Source of the DNA: Bacillus amyloliquefaciens DSM 7 = ATCC 23350
GTDB taxonomy: Bacteria > Bacillota > Bacilli > Bacillales > Bacillaceae
Assembly: GCF_000196735.1 (NCBI RefSeq)
Contig: NC_014551.1
Location: forward strand, 3,467,001-3,531,000
Direction of reading: 5' to 3'
DNA: 64,000 nt
This document shows, piece by piece, positions 54,716 to 62,610 of the stretch (within the stretch, counting starts at the first letter, position 1; every line of letters begins with the position of its first letter). The notes beneath the pieces were generated by a model. The model made no database searches. It saw only the letters and a list, made by a program, of their open reading frames with translations, and was not told the DNA's origin. A program made the translations under genes and the position numbers.

Positions 54716-55201
54716 TTAATCTTTATTCATAGCGATAAAAGTCCCGTTAGGATAATCACCATTCCAACCACACGGAAAATAACCCGCTTTATAAATTTCA
54801 AAAACTTTTTCAAAAAAATTATTTGTATTACCATTAATTGCTCTATTAATAGCACAATTGTTTAGGTCAGCTACTATATCCTCAAAAAAGGCATTATATC
54901 CAGTAGAAGCACTTCTGATGTTTTCAGAAAAAATATCTAATAACGAGTCTATATTTTCCGGCTTTTGATTATCTTCTAATTCGTAAAAACGCCCCCATAC
55001 TTCACTCATCTCAATTTCCCTTATATCTTTCCATGTATATTCGTCTTCTCCATATACTTCTTCATAAGCCAAGTATTCAGCCTGTTTTTGATCATTAATT
55101 ATTTTAATAAAATTAGATACATTAACTGATTTTATAGGTTTGAAGGTTTTTGAAAATTCAATTACCTCTTCTGCTAGATTATGATATTTCCCAAAATTCA
55201 T
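54716..55201 (-). CDS. Candidate orphan immunity protein
   Basis: A 161-residue soluble acidic protein, family not recognised. It is rich in Asn, Glu and Tyr, helical in the first two-thirds, and ends with GYFPCGWNGDYPNGTFIAM, a GDYPNG-type ending common in toxin-immunity and related small proteins. It is flanked by the two copies of a 60-bp repeat, so it looks like a cassette. Copy 2 of the repeat supplies a candidate extended -10, and a strong hairpin stands between that promoter and the gene. AGAAGGTGG lies about a dozen bases before ATG 55201. AT-rich base composition suggests transfer. Confidence 0.65.
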   Translation of the reverse strand: MNFGKYHNLAEEVIEFSKTFKPIKSVNVSNFIKIINDQKQAEYLAYEEVYGEDEYTWKDIREIEMSEVWGRFYELEDNQKPENIDSLLDIFSENIRSASTGYNAFFEDIVADLNNCAINRAINGNTNNFFEKVFEIYKAGYFPCGWNGDYPNGTFIAMNKD

Positions 55202-55247
55202 TACTTGTTATGCCACCTTCTGTACTCCACATTGTTATCCTATCCGT

Positions 55248-55283
55248 AAAAAAACTTGCCGATGACAACACGGCAAGTTTTTA
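55248..55283 (-). terminator. Hairpin in the leader of the 161-residue gene
   Basis: Stem AAAAACTTGCCG with complement, loop ATGACAACA, T run on the minus strand. It lies between the candidate promoter in repeat copy 2 and the start codon at 55201, so it could be an attenuator rather than an end-of-gene terminator. Confidence 0.7.
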
Positions 55284-55295
55284 ACTATAGCAATT

Positions 55296-55355
55296 CTAAT
55301 TATAACAGTAAACAAGGCATCTCCTAATGTTAATCCCGTGTTGAAAGGCTGTATA
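55296..55355 (-). repeat. Promoter-bearing direct repeat, copy 2
   Basis: 60 bases, second copy of the module at 54595-54653. On the minus strand it contains TG-T-TATAAT (55307-55299), a perfect extended -10. The pair flanks the 161-residue immunity-like gene. Confidence 0.75.
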
Positions 55356-55441
55356 TGCGGCAAGTCACTTCACTGTTAATTGTTCTGTAGCGTTTTAGTT
55401 TTTCTTATTGAAAACACATTTTTTTAAAAAAATTAGAATGA

Positions 55442-55461
55442 CTTCAACAGCCAATCAAGGT
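55442..55461. repeat. Short tail repeat, copy 1
   Basis: Twenty bases downstream of the SUKH gene that match 56117-56136 at 19 positions. In the second copy the sequence is the arm of a terminator; here the opposite arm has decayed. Confidence 0.6.
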
Positions 55462-55473
55462 CCATTAATTTAC

Positions 55474-55914
55474 CTAATCCTCAATTAAATCGAGATAATA
55501 TTTATCATTTTTCATAAGTTCTATTAAAAACTCTTCTAATGAATCTGCAATTTTTATATCATCATAATATATTGAATTATTTTGTTCATTGCCTAATTCA
55601 ATTAGTAACAAAGCACTTTCATTTGCTTCAAAGAAAATCACTTTATCTTCTTCAAGTTCCTCATAAACCTCAATATCTGGATAAAATTCAAAATCATTAA
55701 CTTTTAATCTTGCATCTCTGATTGAAGCAGGTCCAAGAATGCGGTTAATATTATATTCTGATTTTTTAAGAAAGCCGTAACCCACCTCAAGAAGAAACTG
55801 TCTCAAATCATAAGGTAGCCTTAAACCTAACTTATTTTCTACTTCTAAAATTTCATTCTCACTTACTGGATAAAATGTGTTCTCTTTGTAACTGTTAATA
55901 AAATCATATTTCAC
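55474..55914 (-). CDS. SMI1/KNR4 (SUKH) family immunity protein
   Basis: A 146-residue soluble acidic protein of the SUKH superfamily, whose members neutralise nuclease and other toxins of contact-dependent or type VII systems by direct binding. The N-terminal SUKH signature is clear: SENEILEVENKLGLRLPYDLRQFLLEVGYGF (residues ~18-48), followed by the beta-sheet core and the terminal helix SLEEFLIELM. GTG 55914 follows AAAGGAGG. It starts just after a relic of an LXG toxin pre-toxin domain, so its original toxin was probably lost or replaced. The downstream sequence shares a short tail with 56117-56136. Confidence 0.85.
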   Translation of the reverse strand: MKYDFINSYKENTFYPVSENEILEVENKLGLRLPYDLRQFLLEVGYGFLKKSEYNINRILGPASIRDARLKVNDFEFYPDIEVYEELEEDKVIFFEANESALLLIELGNEQNNSIYYDDIKIADSLEEFLIELMKNDKYYLDLIED

Positions 55915-55935
55915 AATTATTTACCTCCTTTTCTG

Positions 55936-56036
55936 AAGGCACGGCCTGCCCTGCCGACGACCGGTATGAATCTGGCAGCGTCCATCGCTCCTGCTGTGAC
56001 GCGTTCTGCGGTTGAGAGTTTTTCCCCAGTAACCGC
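55936..56036 (-). pseudogene. Relic of an LXG toxin pre-toxin domain
   Basis: About 100 bases that are roughly 90% identical, in the same orientation, to 58447-58548 inside the intact toxin gene. On the minus strand the relic reads EKLSTAERVTAGAMDAARF then IPVVGRAGRAF, against EKLSTAERVTAGAMAAAGF and IPVVGWAGRAF in the toxin, and then RKGGK and a stop. No LXG part or toxin tail remains next to it. It directly precedes the SUKH gene, with the junction a few bases before that gene's ribosome site. This is a remnant of a second or former toxin copy. Confidence 0.85.
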
Positions 56037-56100
56037 AACGCAGCCTAAAGCCAACAAATTATTCAAAATTTATAAAACAGAAAACAACAATTCACCTATA

Positions 56101-56138
56101 AAAAAACCTTGAAAGGCTTCAGCAGCCAATCAAGGTTC
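56101..56138 (-). terminator. Terminator with tail repeat, copy 2
   Basis: Outer stem AACCTTGA with TCAAGGTT and inner GGCT with AGCC, followed on the minus strand by seven Ts. It includes the tail repeat (56117-56136) shared with 55442-55461. Confidence 0.75.
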
Positions 56139-56189
56139 GAAAATCAAACTTAATGCAGCATTTATCCTGAATAGTATTTTAATAATATC

Positions 56190-56420
56190 CTAAGATTTTT
56201 TAACTATACTATTAATACCTTCAAATATGATATCTCTCATTACTTCATTATTATTGTTATAATTTCTTTCATATTTAATTTTATTAAAAACCTGCTTTAT
56301 AACTCCATCAATCATTATTGTTAACCCTTCTATTTCTTCTTCACTACCCTCTTTTTTAAAATTTTCATTTAATATTACCAAGCTATCATCTTTTGACATT
56401 CCCTTTATTCTCTTTCTCAT
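56190..56420 (-). CDS. Small hypothetical protein
   Basis: A 76-codon frame between a decayed immunity gene and a terminator. The sequence looks protein-like: a basic start (MRKRIKGMSKDD), a helical acidic middle (EGSEEEIEGL) and a helical end. No family is recognised. It overlaps the tail of the decayed immunity gene and has no convincing ribosome site at ATG 56420; the next in-frame ATG has AAAGGG almost touching it. It could be a small accessory gene, the C-terminus of something lost, or chance in AT-rich DNA. Confidence 0.3.
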   Translation of the reverse strand: MRKRIKGMSKDDSLVILNENFKKEGSEEEIEGLTIMIDGVIKQVFNKIKYERNYNNNNEVMRDIIFEGINSIVKKS

Positions 56421-56860
56421 TAAAAATTTTGTCTATATAATTAATATCATCAATAATCCAGTATCTATCCTATTCACAAATATAACTAGTAAAGTCTTCA
56501 CGAATCCCTGTCCAATGATCAGGAATATAATTTTCAAAAGGTAATAACTCAGGATACAGCGAAAGAAGCATTTTTTGATTAAAGTCTATATATAATGATG
56601 GCCTTAATTCTAGAATAGTACTTTCATAATCCTGATGTTCAACTAACTTCTTTAATTCTGAAGACGGGATAATATAATCAGTATATTCTTTTAAATATAG
56701 ACGATAATTCTCTTCATTATCCCATTATTTTAGCGCTGTTCATATTCAAAATAAATTGTATTCCAATTTATAGTTGGACTATCAGTTAACTTATACTCTA
56801 GGTTGAGATAAACTAGATCATCAACATTAACTATATTAAGAGAAAAAACATCCTTTTAAG
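56400..56860 (-). pseudogene. Decayed immunity-like gene
   Basis: No open frame spans this stretch, but the minus strand holds consecutive protein-like pieces in different frames. One part reads DVFSLNIVNVDDLVYLNLEY and INWNTIYFEYEQ, then stops (TAA near 56733). After a frame change comes YRLYLKEYTDYIIPSSELKK, then YPELLPFENYIPDHWTGIRE, a TAG at 56472-56470, and ERYWI-like DRYWIIDDINYIDK. The DHWTG...RYWI pattern with acidic composition is typical of a family of small Bacillus immunity-type proteins. At least one frameshift and two stops are needed to explain it, so it is inactive. Confidence 0.6.
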
Positions 56861-56936
56861 TAGATAATTCGACTCTTAGTTTTCATTTTAATGGGAACTA
56901 AGCAGACATCAGTCGGTAAGGTAATAGCGCTCTTCA

Positions 56937-57488
56937 TTATTCATATAAATTTTCTATTTCAGTACCCCAAAAGCTTCCTTCTCTTGTGCAATTTGAGTCT
57001 ACTCTTTTGAGTTCTTCTTTTAACCATTCGATTACATATTCCGGAATATCATTATCAATAAATGCATCCTCACCATTTATGTGTATAGCCTTGTCAATCA
57101 TTTCTGAGAAAAGCAATATACATTCTGCAAATTGATTTATTGAAGAGTTAATAAAAACTTCTTTATATTCATTACCATTATCTAAATAAACGATTCTCTC
57201 GTTGTTTTCTATAATACAAATTGGATCTCCGGAACCAGTAGAACCTAACAACCAATATTTTTGAAACCCTTCCGACACATCAAAGATACTTGTAATTGGC
57301 TTAAATGACGCTGGAAAGGAAGTAAAATCTAAATATGGCGGAGGGGATTCAGGCAAACCTCCTAAAGAAATAAATTTTTTAAATCCCTCCGAAAAAGGAG
57401 TCTCTACTAAATCATCATATGGAAACGTTAATAACGGACCATTTTTATTAACATCCCAACTTCGATTAAATTCTTCGGGTAATAACAT
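56937..57488 (-). CDS. Probable cognate immunity protein, SUKH-like
   Basis: A 183-residue soluble acidic protein that starts four bases after the LXG toxin stop, the position of the cognate antitoxin in such loci. Features fit the SUKH superfamily: EGFKKFISLGGLP in the N-terminal third, the core FQKYWLLGSTGSGDPICI followed by a beta-hairpin NNERIVYLDNG, and a C-terminal helical part with VIEWLKEELKR. The assignment to SUKH is by pattern and weaker than for the gene at 55474. The AT-rich composition contrasts with the toxin's conserved N-terminal part. ATG 57488 follows AAGGTGACACG. Confidence 0.75.
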   Translation of the reverse strand: MLLPEEFNRSWDVNKNGPLLTFPYDDLVETPFSEGFKKFISLGGLPESPPPYLDFTSFPASFKPITSIFDVSEGFQKYWLLGSTGSGDPICIIENNERIVYLDNGNEYKEVFINSSINQFAECILLFSEMIDKAIHINGEDAFIDNDIPEYVIEWLKEELKRVDSNCTREGSFWGTEIENLYE

Positions 57489-57492
57489 CGTG

Positions 57493-59394
57493 TCACCTTC
57501 CTGATTCTTTTCTGAATGTTTCTAGTCTATTCGCAATTTCATCGTCTACTCCAGTAATTCCCCATTCTTTTTCAATATTATGAATACCACCATATCCAGG
57601 GTGCAGGCTTTTAGGTAGAGCTGCGGCCTGGCCTCCTTCCCCAATATGATGATGTCTCATTGGGTCTTTTAAATAATCTGCATACTGTGGAAAATGTTTT
57701 ATAAATTGTTCATCAACTACTGGGACTCTTCCTCTTTTAATCTTAGCAGTATTTTCAGCACTCCAAAACTCAGGATTACTTTTTAGTAGCGTGTTAAAAA
57801 ACTTTTTCGCATTTCGCTCCCAGCCAGCCGCATTTGTCCCAGATTTTCCCTTCCCCTTAAAATTCATCTCTACTACAAGCCTAGGATCAATTAAATACTT
57901 ATTTTCGTAGTTTGAAAGTTCTCTGCCCTTATAGCCTCTAATTCGATCGTATTTACCGTCATTATTCCATTTAGCCGCCATCTTCACAATCCCAAGATCC
58001 TTAACAGCAGCCGTTTCCACATCTATACGGACTGTTGGGAATCCGAACGTGAATCCATCAGTCGTTACCGGGCGTTCTGCGTACACGCGGACATTTGTCG
58101 GGACTTTGAATTGTTTTACTTTTTCTAGTGTTTTGTTTGCTTTTTGGACTTTTGAATGGGTTGCAAGCGGTATGCCTTTGTTGACATGCTTCGCCATCGC
58201 CCCGGCTCCAACCAAGCTCAAAGCCGCTTCCAGCGCCCCTTGCTTGCGCTTCTCCTCAGATACTTTGTTTCCAAACATATCTTTGCCTGTGACGGCTTCT
58301 GAGAATCCGTTTGAGGCAACGAGGCCGTATGCGCCCATTTCTGTCATTTTGAGAATGTCTAAAGATTTGCCTGCTTTGTAGGCGTCTAAAGCATGTTCTG
58401 CGGCAATGACAGTTTTTCCGGTTTTGTAAATGGCTTTTCCGCCTTTGAAGGCGCGGCCTGCCCAGCCGACGACCGGTATGAATCCGGCGGCGGCCATTGC
58501 TCCTGCTGTGACGCGTTCTGCGGTGGAGAGTTTTTCCCCGGTAACCGGATCAACGCCTTCTGCTGCTCTTTTATAATCATAATAGCCAGTGACTTCTCCA
58601 GTAAAGTTGCAGATGCCATCCCATGTTTTCTCGTACCATGGTTTATTGGCTTCTTCTTCAGCCTTTTCCTGAAGCTGTCTTGCTTCGGCTTGCTGGGCTT
58701 TCGCATCGATATATGCTGTTCCCTGTTTTTCTGTTTCAATGACGCTTTTGTAGATTTCATTGCTGTGGAAGGCTTTTTTGTCATAGTACATAGGGGATGC
58801 ACTTTTTCCGTTGCTGGTGGCCTGCATGAGTACGGAATATTTGCTGAGCACTGCGTTGTCCAGTGATTCTAAGTTTTGATATTCAGTGCTCAGGGATTCA
58901 TCAACCTTATCGACTGCCGTGATCGTGTCACGTCTGGTTTTCTGGGCATCGCCCATTTTATCTGCGTAGTCATCAAGTGAATACGAGTCGAGATGAATAA
59001 TATCGCTGATGCCTGACAAAATCGAATCGATTTCTTGTTTATGAGCGGAGACAATCTCTGAAGCTTTCAAGTCCGCGTTGGCCAGCTCGTGCTCCAAAAA
59101 TGAAGTCTCCACATATGAATCACTCAGTTCTTGATCTTTTATGTCACCTGAAATGCCATTTAAAAACGCAATTTGAGCAGAGACAAGCGTCAGCCAGCTG
59201 TCGGCGATTTCCGCTTGCCCCTGAAAGAAATCCTTTATATTGTCTGCGCCTTTCCCTTTCAAAGCATCGCCGAGATCGGCCATGCCCTGAAAGGATTGTT
59301 TGAGCGCATGCAGCTGCTCTTCAAGAGCTTCGTATTGTTTCTTTCTCTTGTCTGCTTCATCCGTTAACGATTGTGATTCAAACACTTTGCTCAT
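57493..59394 (-). CDS. LXG-domain polymorphic toxin with His-rich nuclease-like C-terminus (YwqJ position)
   Basis: Probable type VII (Yuk/Ess) secreted toxin of 633 residues. Residues 1 to ~210 are a helical LXG targeting domain. The region ~255-335 is the pre-toxin part with KPWYEKTWDGICNFTGEVTG and TAERVTAGAMAAAGFIPVVG. The last ~150 residues are the toxin tail, with HHH at 581-583 in MRHHHIGEGGQ, LPKSLH (His598) and GGIHN (His605). This pattern suggests an HNH/endonuclease VII type nuclease, possibly the HHH-signature group. B. subtilis YwqJ has a deaminase-type tail instead, so the tail has been swapped. ATG 59394 follows AGAAAGGA. ywqI and ywqH upstream encode likely secretion partners. 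Confidence 0.88.
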   Translation of the reverse strand: MSKVFESQSLTDEADKRKKQYEALEEQLHALKQSFQGMADLGDALKGKGADNIKDFFQGQAEIADSWLTLVSAQIAFLNGISGDIKDQELSDSYVETSFLEHELANADLKASEIVSAHKQEIDSILSGISDIIHLDSYSLDDYADKMGDAQKTRRDTITAVDKVDESLSTEYQNLESLDNAVLSKYSVLMQATSNGKSASPMYYDKKAFHSNEIYKSVIETEKQGTAYIDAKAQQAEARQLQEKAEEEANKPWYEKTWDGICNFTGEVTGYYDYKRAAEGVDPVTGEKLSTAERVTAGAMAAAGFIPVVGWAGRAFKGGKAIYKTGKTVIAAEHALDAYKAGKSLDILKMTEMGAYGLVASNGFSEAVTGKDMFGNKVSEEKRKQGALEAALSLVGAGAMAKHVNKGIPLATHSKVQKANKTLEKVKQFKVPTNVRVYAERPVTTDGFTFGFPTVRIDVETAAVKDLGIVKMAAKWNNDGKYDRIRGYKGRELSNYENKYLIDPRLVVEMNFKGKGKSGTNAAGWERNAKKFFNTLLKSNPEFWSAENTAKIKRGRVPVVDEQFIKHFPQYADYLKDPMRHHHIGEGGQAAALPKSLHPGYGGIHNIEKEWGITGVDDEIANRLETFRKESGR

Positions 59395-59413
59395 CGGCAA
59401 GTCCTTTCTTTCG

Positions 59414-59671
59414 TTATTTTACGGCGATCGCCTCGTCCTGTTCTTTCAGGGAGTCTACGTTGTCTTTTACGTCCGCGATATTCTTATGAACGGCTTGCTT
59501 ATATTCGCTGATCATGGATACAAGCTTTGCCTCGCGGGATTCATACTTGGAGGTATAGTCGAGTCTGTTTTTTCCGTTTGAACCGGCATTCCCGATAGAA
59601 ACGGCCTCCAAAGCGCTGCTGACGGATTCAAGCTGCTTCATGACAGCTCCGTATTTGAGTTTTATTTCCAT
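59414..59671 (-). CDS. ywqI: LXG accessory protein YwqI (DUF5344 type)
   Basis: An 85-residue helical protein encoded just before the toxin, matching B. subtilis YwqI. It has the look of a WXG100/ESAT-6-like small helical hairpin: LKYGAVMKQLESVSSALEAV, a short break (GNAGSNGKN), then a second long helix to the C-terminus. Small proteins at this position in LXG operons pair with the LXG domain to form the secretion-competent complex; that role is inferred from family knowledge. The ATG lies inside the last codons of ywqH (10-base overlap). Confidence 0.88.
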   Translation of the reverse strand: MEIKLKYGAVMKQLESVSSALEAVSIGNAGSNGKNRLDYTSKYESREAKLVSMISEYKQAVHKNIADVKDNVDSLKEQDEAIAVK

Positions 59672-60105
59672 TTAAACCAACTCCAGCTTCTTTTGATTGA
59701 TTGTATTTTGTCTCCTACCGCGTCAAGGGCTTCTTCTCCAAGCGTCAGCAGGTGCTCTGCCTCTCTCGCGATGCTTCTGGCGGCAAGGAGCCCTCCTTTT
59801 TCAATTTCAAGCTGTGTCATCTTCAAGCCGATTCGATACATATACCCGTCGTATTTATCTGTGACGATTCTGTATGCTTCTGTATGGGCCTGATCGCGCT
59901 TGTCATCAAATTCTTCAGCGAAAGTGCCGGTCCAATGATGATCCAAGTGCGGTCTGAGGATGTCTTTGATTTCAGACATGGCCTCTTCCTGCAGAGATTC
60001 TATCTCTCTCTTCGCTTCTTTTAATTTTTCAATTTGGTGTTCGATCTCGCCCAGTTTATGGCTGATTGTGCTGTTAATATGGCTTAATGTGCTTGAATGG
60101 CTCAT
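59662..60105 (-). CDS. ywqH: LXG accessory protein YwqH (DUF5082 type)
   Basis: A 147-residue, almost wholly helical protein matching B. subtilis YwqH. The first ~50 residues are a strong amphipathic helix or coiled coil (ISHKLGEIEHQIEKLKEAKRE). HHWTGTFAEEFDDKRD in the middle contains a WTG-F turn like the WXG motif of type VII substrates. It is probably the second partner of the LXG toxin in secretion. It is the first gene of the ywqH-ywqI-toxin-immunity operon. ATG 60105 follows CGAGGTGAAAACAG. Upstream (60106-60382) there is AT-rich promoter-like DNA and the ywqG terminator. Confidence 0.88.
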   Translation of the reverse strand: MSHSSTLSHINSTISHKLGEIEHQIEKLKEAKREIESLQEEAMSEIKDILRPHLDHHWTGTFAEEFDDKRDQAHTEAYRIVTDKYDGYMYRIGLKMTQLEIEKGGLLAARSIAREAEHLLTLGEEALDAVGDKIQSIKRSWSWFKWK

Positions 60106-60323
60106 CTGTTTTCACCTCGTCTTACGCAAAAAGTCGTACAAAAAGCACAGACTTTTCCATACTATATTTCCATATATTATATTTTAAAATAGACAGAAAG
60201 CGGCTTAAATAGGTTAAATGACTTATTTCCAGCAGCCGAAGCGCTCATCATTAACGCCAAAAGACTCACATACCCGGCATATCCATTCACAGATCTCCTC
60301 TATATATCCATGATAAATTCCCT

Positions 60324-60355
60324 AAAAAAAGGAGACAGATTTAACCGTCTCCTTT
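60324..60355 (-). terminator. Terminator of ywqG
   Basis: Stem AAAGGAGAC with GTCTCCTTT around a ten-base loop; on the minus strand a run of Ts follows. Confidence 0.85.
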
Positions 60356-60382
60356 GCCGTGTATGATGATCAAAATGTTCGG

Positions 60383-61174
60383 TTAACTGCAATCCCAGTT
60401 GTACAAAACATTTGAGAAATCTTTTTTCTTCAAGTCTTCCGGTCTGATAAAGAAATTGGCGATTCCGACATCTCCCCACATCGAATCAATGTCATCGTCT
60501 GAATCAATTTGCAGCAGCAGAATCGTATGGTCCTGATGAGAATAAGACCGCGGATCTTCCTGGGTAAAGGACGCATAACCGCCTATTTTATGGCCGAATG
60601 CGTTCGCCGTATATTCGTCATACACCTCGTCGTCAAACTGCTCGAAATAGTCGAAGGCATCCATCCCGGCGGCATACTGACTGAATTGAAAATCAGACGG
60701 GAGCACCCATTCAGCAGACAGTTCAGGGATGATCAGCGCTTCGGATTGGATCGGAAAATCGTACTCCTCTTCAACCTGAACGAAAGAAAAATCATCCATG
60801 AGCTCCGCTTCTTGCTCTGTCACGCGCTCAAAATATTTGACACAGAAACCCGTTTGCGCGCACCCGTCGTCAAAATTCAGACCGTATACATCATCACTGA
60901 CCGATATGTAAAACTGAAGGATACCGGTATCCGGAAAATCAGGCAGTCCGGGCATGTCCGCAAAATTGATCTGGGCGAGGAGCTTCATCGGCCTGCCGCT
61001 TTCATCTTCAGGATACGGCTCATGTTTCGGAAAATAGGGATCTCCGGCGATTTTACTGTCATACCGTCCCGTTTCAGCTTTTTTGACGTGCAGTTTGATA
61101 AAAGGCCTCGATGACGTTTCCAGCAGGCCGCGGGATGATTCCATTTGTTTCGGCAAATGCCATGTTTTTTCCAC
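60383..61174 (-). CDS. ywqG: YwqG family protein (DUF1963)
   Basis: Cytoplasmic protein of unknown biochemical function, DUF1963/YwqG family. The 263 residues from GTG 61174 fit B. subtilis YwqG (261), and GGGGGC stands seven bases upstream; the longer frame back to 61321 overlaps ywqF and is not family-like. Family features are [20 protein letters not shown] near residue 50, then [16 protein letters not shown], and the C-terminal [13 protein letters not shown] with [11 protein letters not shown]. Related proteins occur with toxin loci and as stand-alone genes. It lies between the ywqH toxin operon and ywqF. Confidence 0.9.
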   Translation of the reverse strand: MEKTWHLPKQMESSRGLLETSSRPFIKLHVKKAETGRYDSKIAGDPYFPKHEPYPEDESGRPMKLLAQINFADMPGLPDFPDTGILQFYISVSDDVYGLNFDDGCAQTGFCVKYFERVTEQEAELMDDFSFVQVEEEYDFPIQSEALIIPELSAEWVLPSDFQFSQYAAGMDAFDYFEQFDDEVYDEYTANAFGHKIGGYASFTQEDPRSYSHQDHTILLLQIDSDDDIDSMWGDVGIANFFIRPEDLKKKDFSNVLYNWDCS

Positions 61175-61211
61175 GATTGATGCCCCCTTCGTTTCTAAAT
61201 AATTGCATGAT

Positions 61212-61240
61212 AAAAGACCGGCGCGGATTGCCGGTCTTTC
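61212..61240 (-). terminator. Terminator of the ywqCDEF operon
   Basis: Stem AAAGACCGGC with GCCGGTCTTT overlapping the end of ywqF; on the minus strand it ends in a T-rich stretch. Confidence 0.8.
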
Positions 61241-62564
61241 AAGTGACAGAATCAGTCTGAGGCACGACGGCTCTTCTTCCGATTGAGATATATTCCACGC
61301 CCGCCTGTTCCGCTTCCTCAAGCGAGTGGCAGTTTCTCCCGTCGAAAATAACCGGGGTTTCCATCAGCTCTTTGTAGGCTTCAAGCGGGAAATGCTTAAT
61401 ATGTTCCCAGTCTGTCAAAATCAGGACGGCATCCGCTCCTCTGACGGCTGCTTCTATGGAGTCCCTGTAAGAAACCGTATCCGGTAGCAGCTCGGAAGCC
61501 CGGAATGAAGCGATGGGATCGTACGCTGTAATCCGGGCGTCAAGAGCAGCCAGACGATCCGCAATGACAATGGACGGCGCATCCCGCATATCATCCGTAT
61601 TCGGCTTAAAGGACAGCCCTAATAAGGCTATGGTTTTTCCCGTGACGCCGCCGAGACGATTCAGCACTTTATCAACCAGCATAGACTGCTGGTTATTGTT
61701 GACTTTAATGACGGACTTCAGCAATTCAAAATCATGCTCCACATGTCCGGCGATCTGCACGAGGGCGTTTGTATCCTTCGGAAAGCAGGAGCCGCCGTAG
61801 CCGATGCCGGCTCTTAAGAATTGATTGCCGATCCGTTTATCCAATCCCATTCCGTGTGCGACTGATTCCACATCCGCACCGACTTTTTCACATATATGAG
61901 AAATTTCATTAATAAAACTGATTTTTGCCGCTAAAAAAGCGTTGGACGCATATTTGATCATCTCAGCGCTTCTGATATCCGTATGATAAACCGGAATCGC
62001 AAGCGGCGCGAAAACCCGGTCAAGCGTTTCCCGCGTTTGCCGGTCTTCAGTCCCGATCACGATGCGGTCGCCGTGAAAGGTATCGTGAATCGCCGAACCC
62101 TCACGCAGAAATTCCGGATTCGAGGCGATCGAAATGTTCACGTCCGCCTTCAGCCGTGAATGAATAACCTCGCTGATCCTGTCATTCGTTCCTACTGGAA
62201 CCGTGCTTTTTGTCACGACGATCACGTCTTTTGAAATATGTTCGGCAATCATTTCGGCGACATTTTCAATATAGGTAAGGTTTGCGTGCCCGTCTTCTTT
62301 TTGCGGCGTTCCGACCGCTATAAAGATAACGTCTGCTTCCGTAAGTCCTTTTTCATAGCTCGTTTCAAAGGCCAGCCGATACCGGCCGATATTTCGTTTC
62401 ATCATATCTTCAAGACCCGGTTCAAAGATAGGGGACATTCCCTTTCTCATCTGCTCAACCTTACGTTCGTCAATATCTATGCATGTTACGTCATGGCCGA
62501 TTTCTGAAAGAGACACTCCTGTCACAAGACCGACGTAGCCTGTTCCGATCACTGTTATTTTCAT
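61239..62564 (-). CDS. ywqF: UDP-glucose 6-dehydrogenase YwqF
   Basis: Oxidises UDP-glucose (from GtaB) to UDP-glucuronate with two NAD+. In B. subtilis YwqF is activated by tyrosine phosphorylation by YwqD and reversed by YwqE, both encoded here upstream. The 441 residues show the NAD site GTGYVG at 7-12, the VPVGT stretch, [10 protein letters not shown] near 149-158, and the catalytic Cys260 in [15 protein letters not shown] 62564 follows TTGGGGG. A 199-base gap with an inverted-repeat structure separates it from ywqE. Confidence 0.96.
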   Translation of the reverse strand: MKITVIGTGYVGLVTGVSLSEIGHDVTCIDIDERKVEQMRKGMSPIFEPGLEDMMKRNIGRYRLAFETSYEKGLTEADVIFIAVGTPQKEDGHANLTYIENVAEMIAEHISKDVIVVTKSTVPVGTNDRISEVIHSRLKADVNISIASNPEFLREGSAIHDTFHGDRIVIGTEDRQTRETLDRVFAPLAIPVYHTDIRSAEMIKYASNAFLAAKISFINEISHICEKVGADVESVAHGMGLDKRIGNQFLRAGIGYGGSCFPKDTNALVQIAGHVEHDFELLKSVIKVNNNQQSMLVDKVLNRLGGVTGKTIALLGLSFKPNTDDMRDAPSIVIADRLAALDARITAYDPIASFRASELLPDTVSYRDSIEAAVRGADAVLILTDWEHIKHFPLEAYKELMETPVIFDGRNCHSLEEAEQAGVEYISIGRRAVVPQTDSVT

Positions 62565-62610
62565 CGTGTTCCCCCAACCGTTTAGAAATTGCTGCTGGGC
62601 AGCTTACCGT

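Noticed and set aside
53902..57488. A prophage or transposon as the vehicle of the AT-rich island
   Set aside because: No integrase, transposase, terminal inverted repeats or tRNA-linked direct repeats were found. The structure fits homologous or illegitimate exchange of cassettes better.
58393..58866. Long frames on both strands inside the LXG toxin region
   Set aside because: The toxin frame has the LXG order, pre-toxin motifs and operon context; the others have biased composition and no signals.
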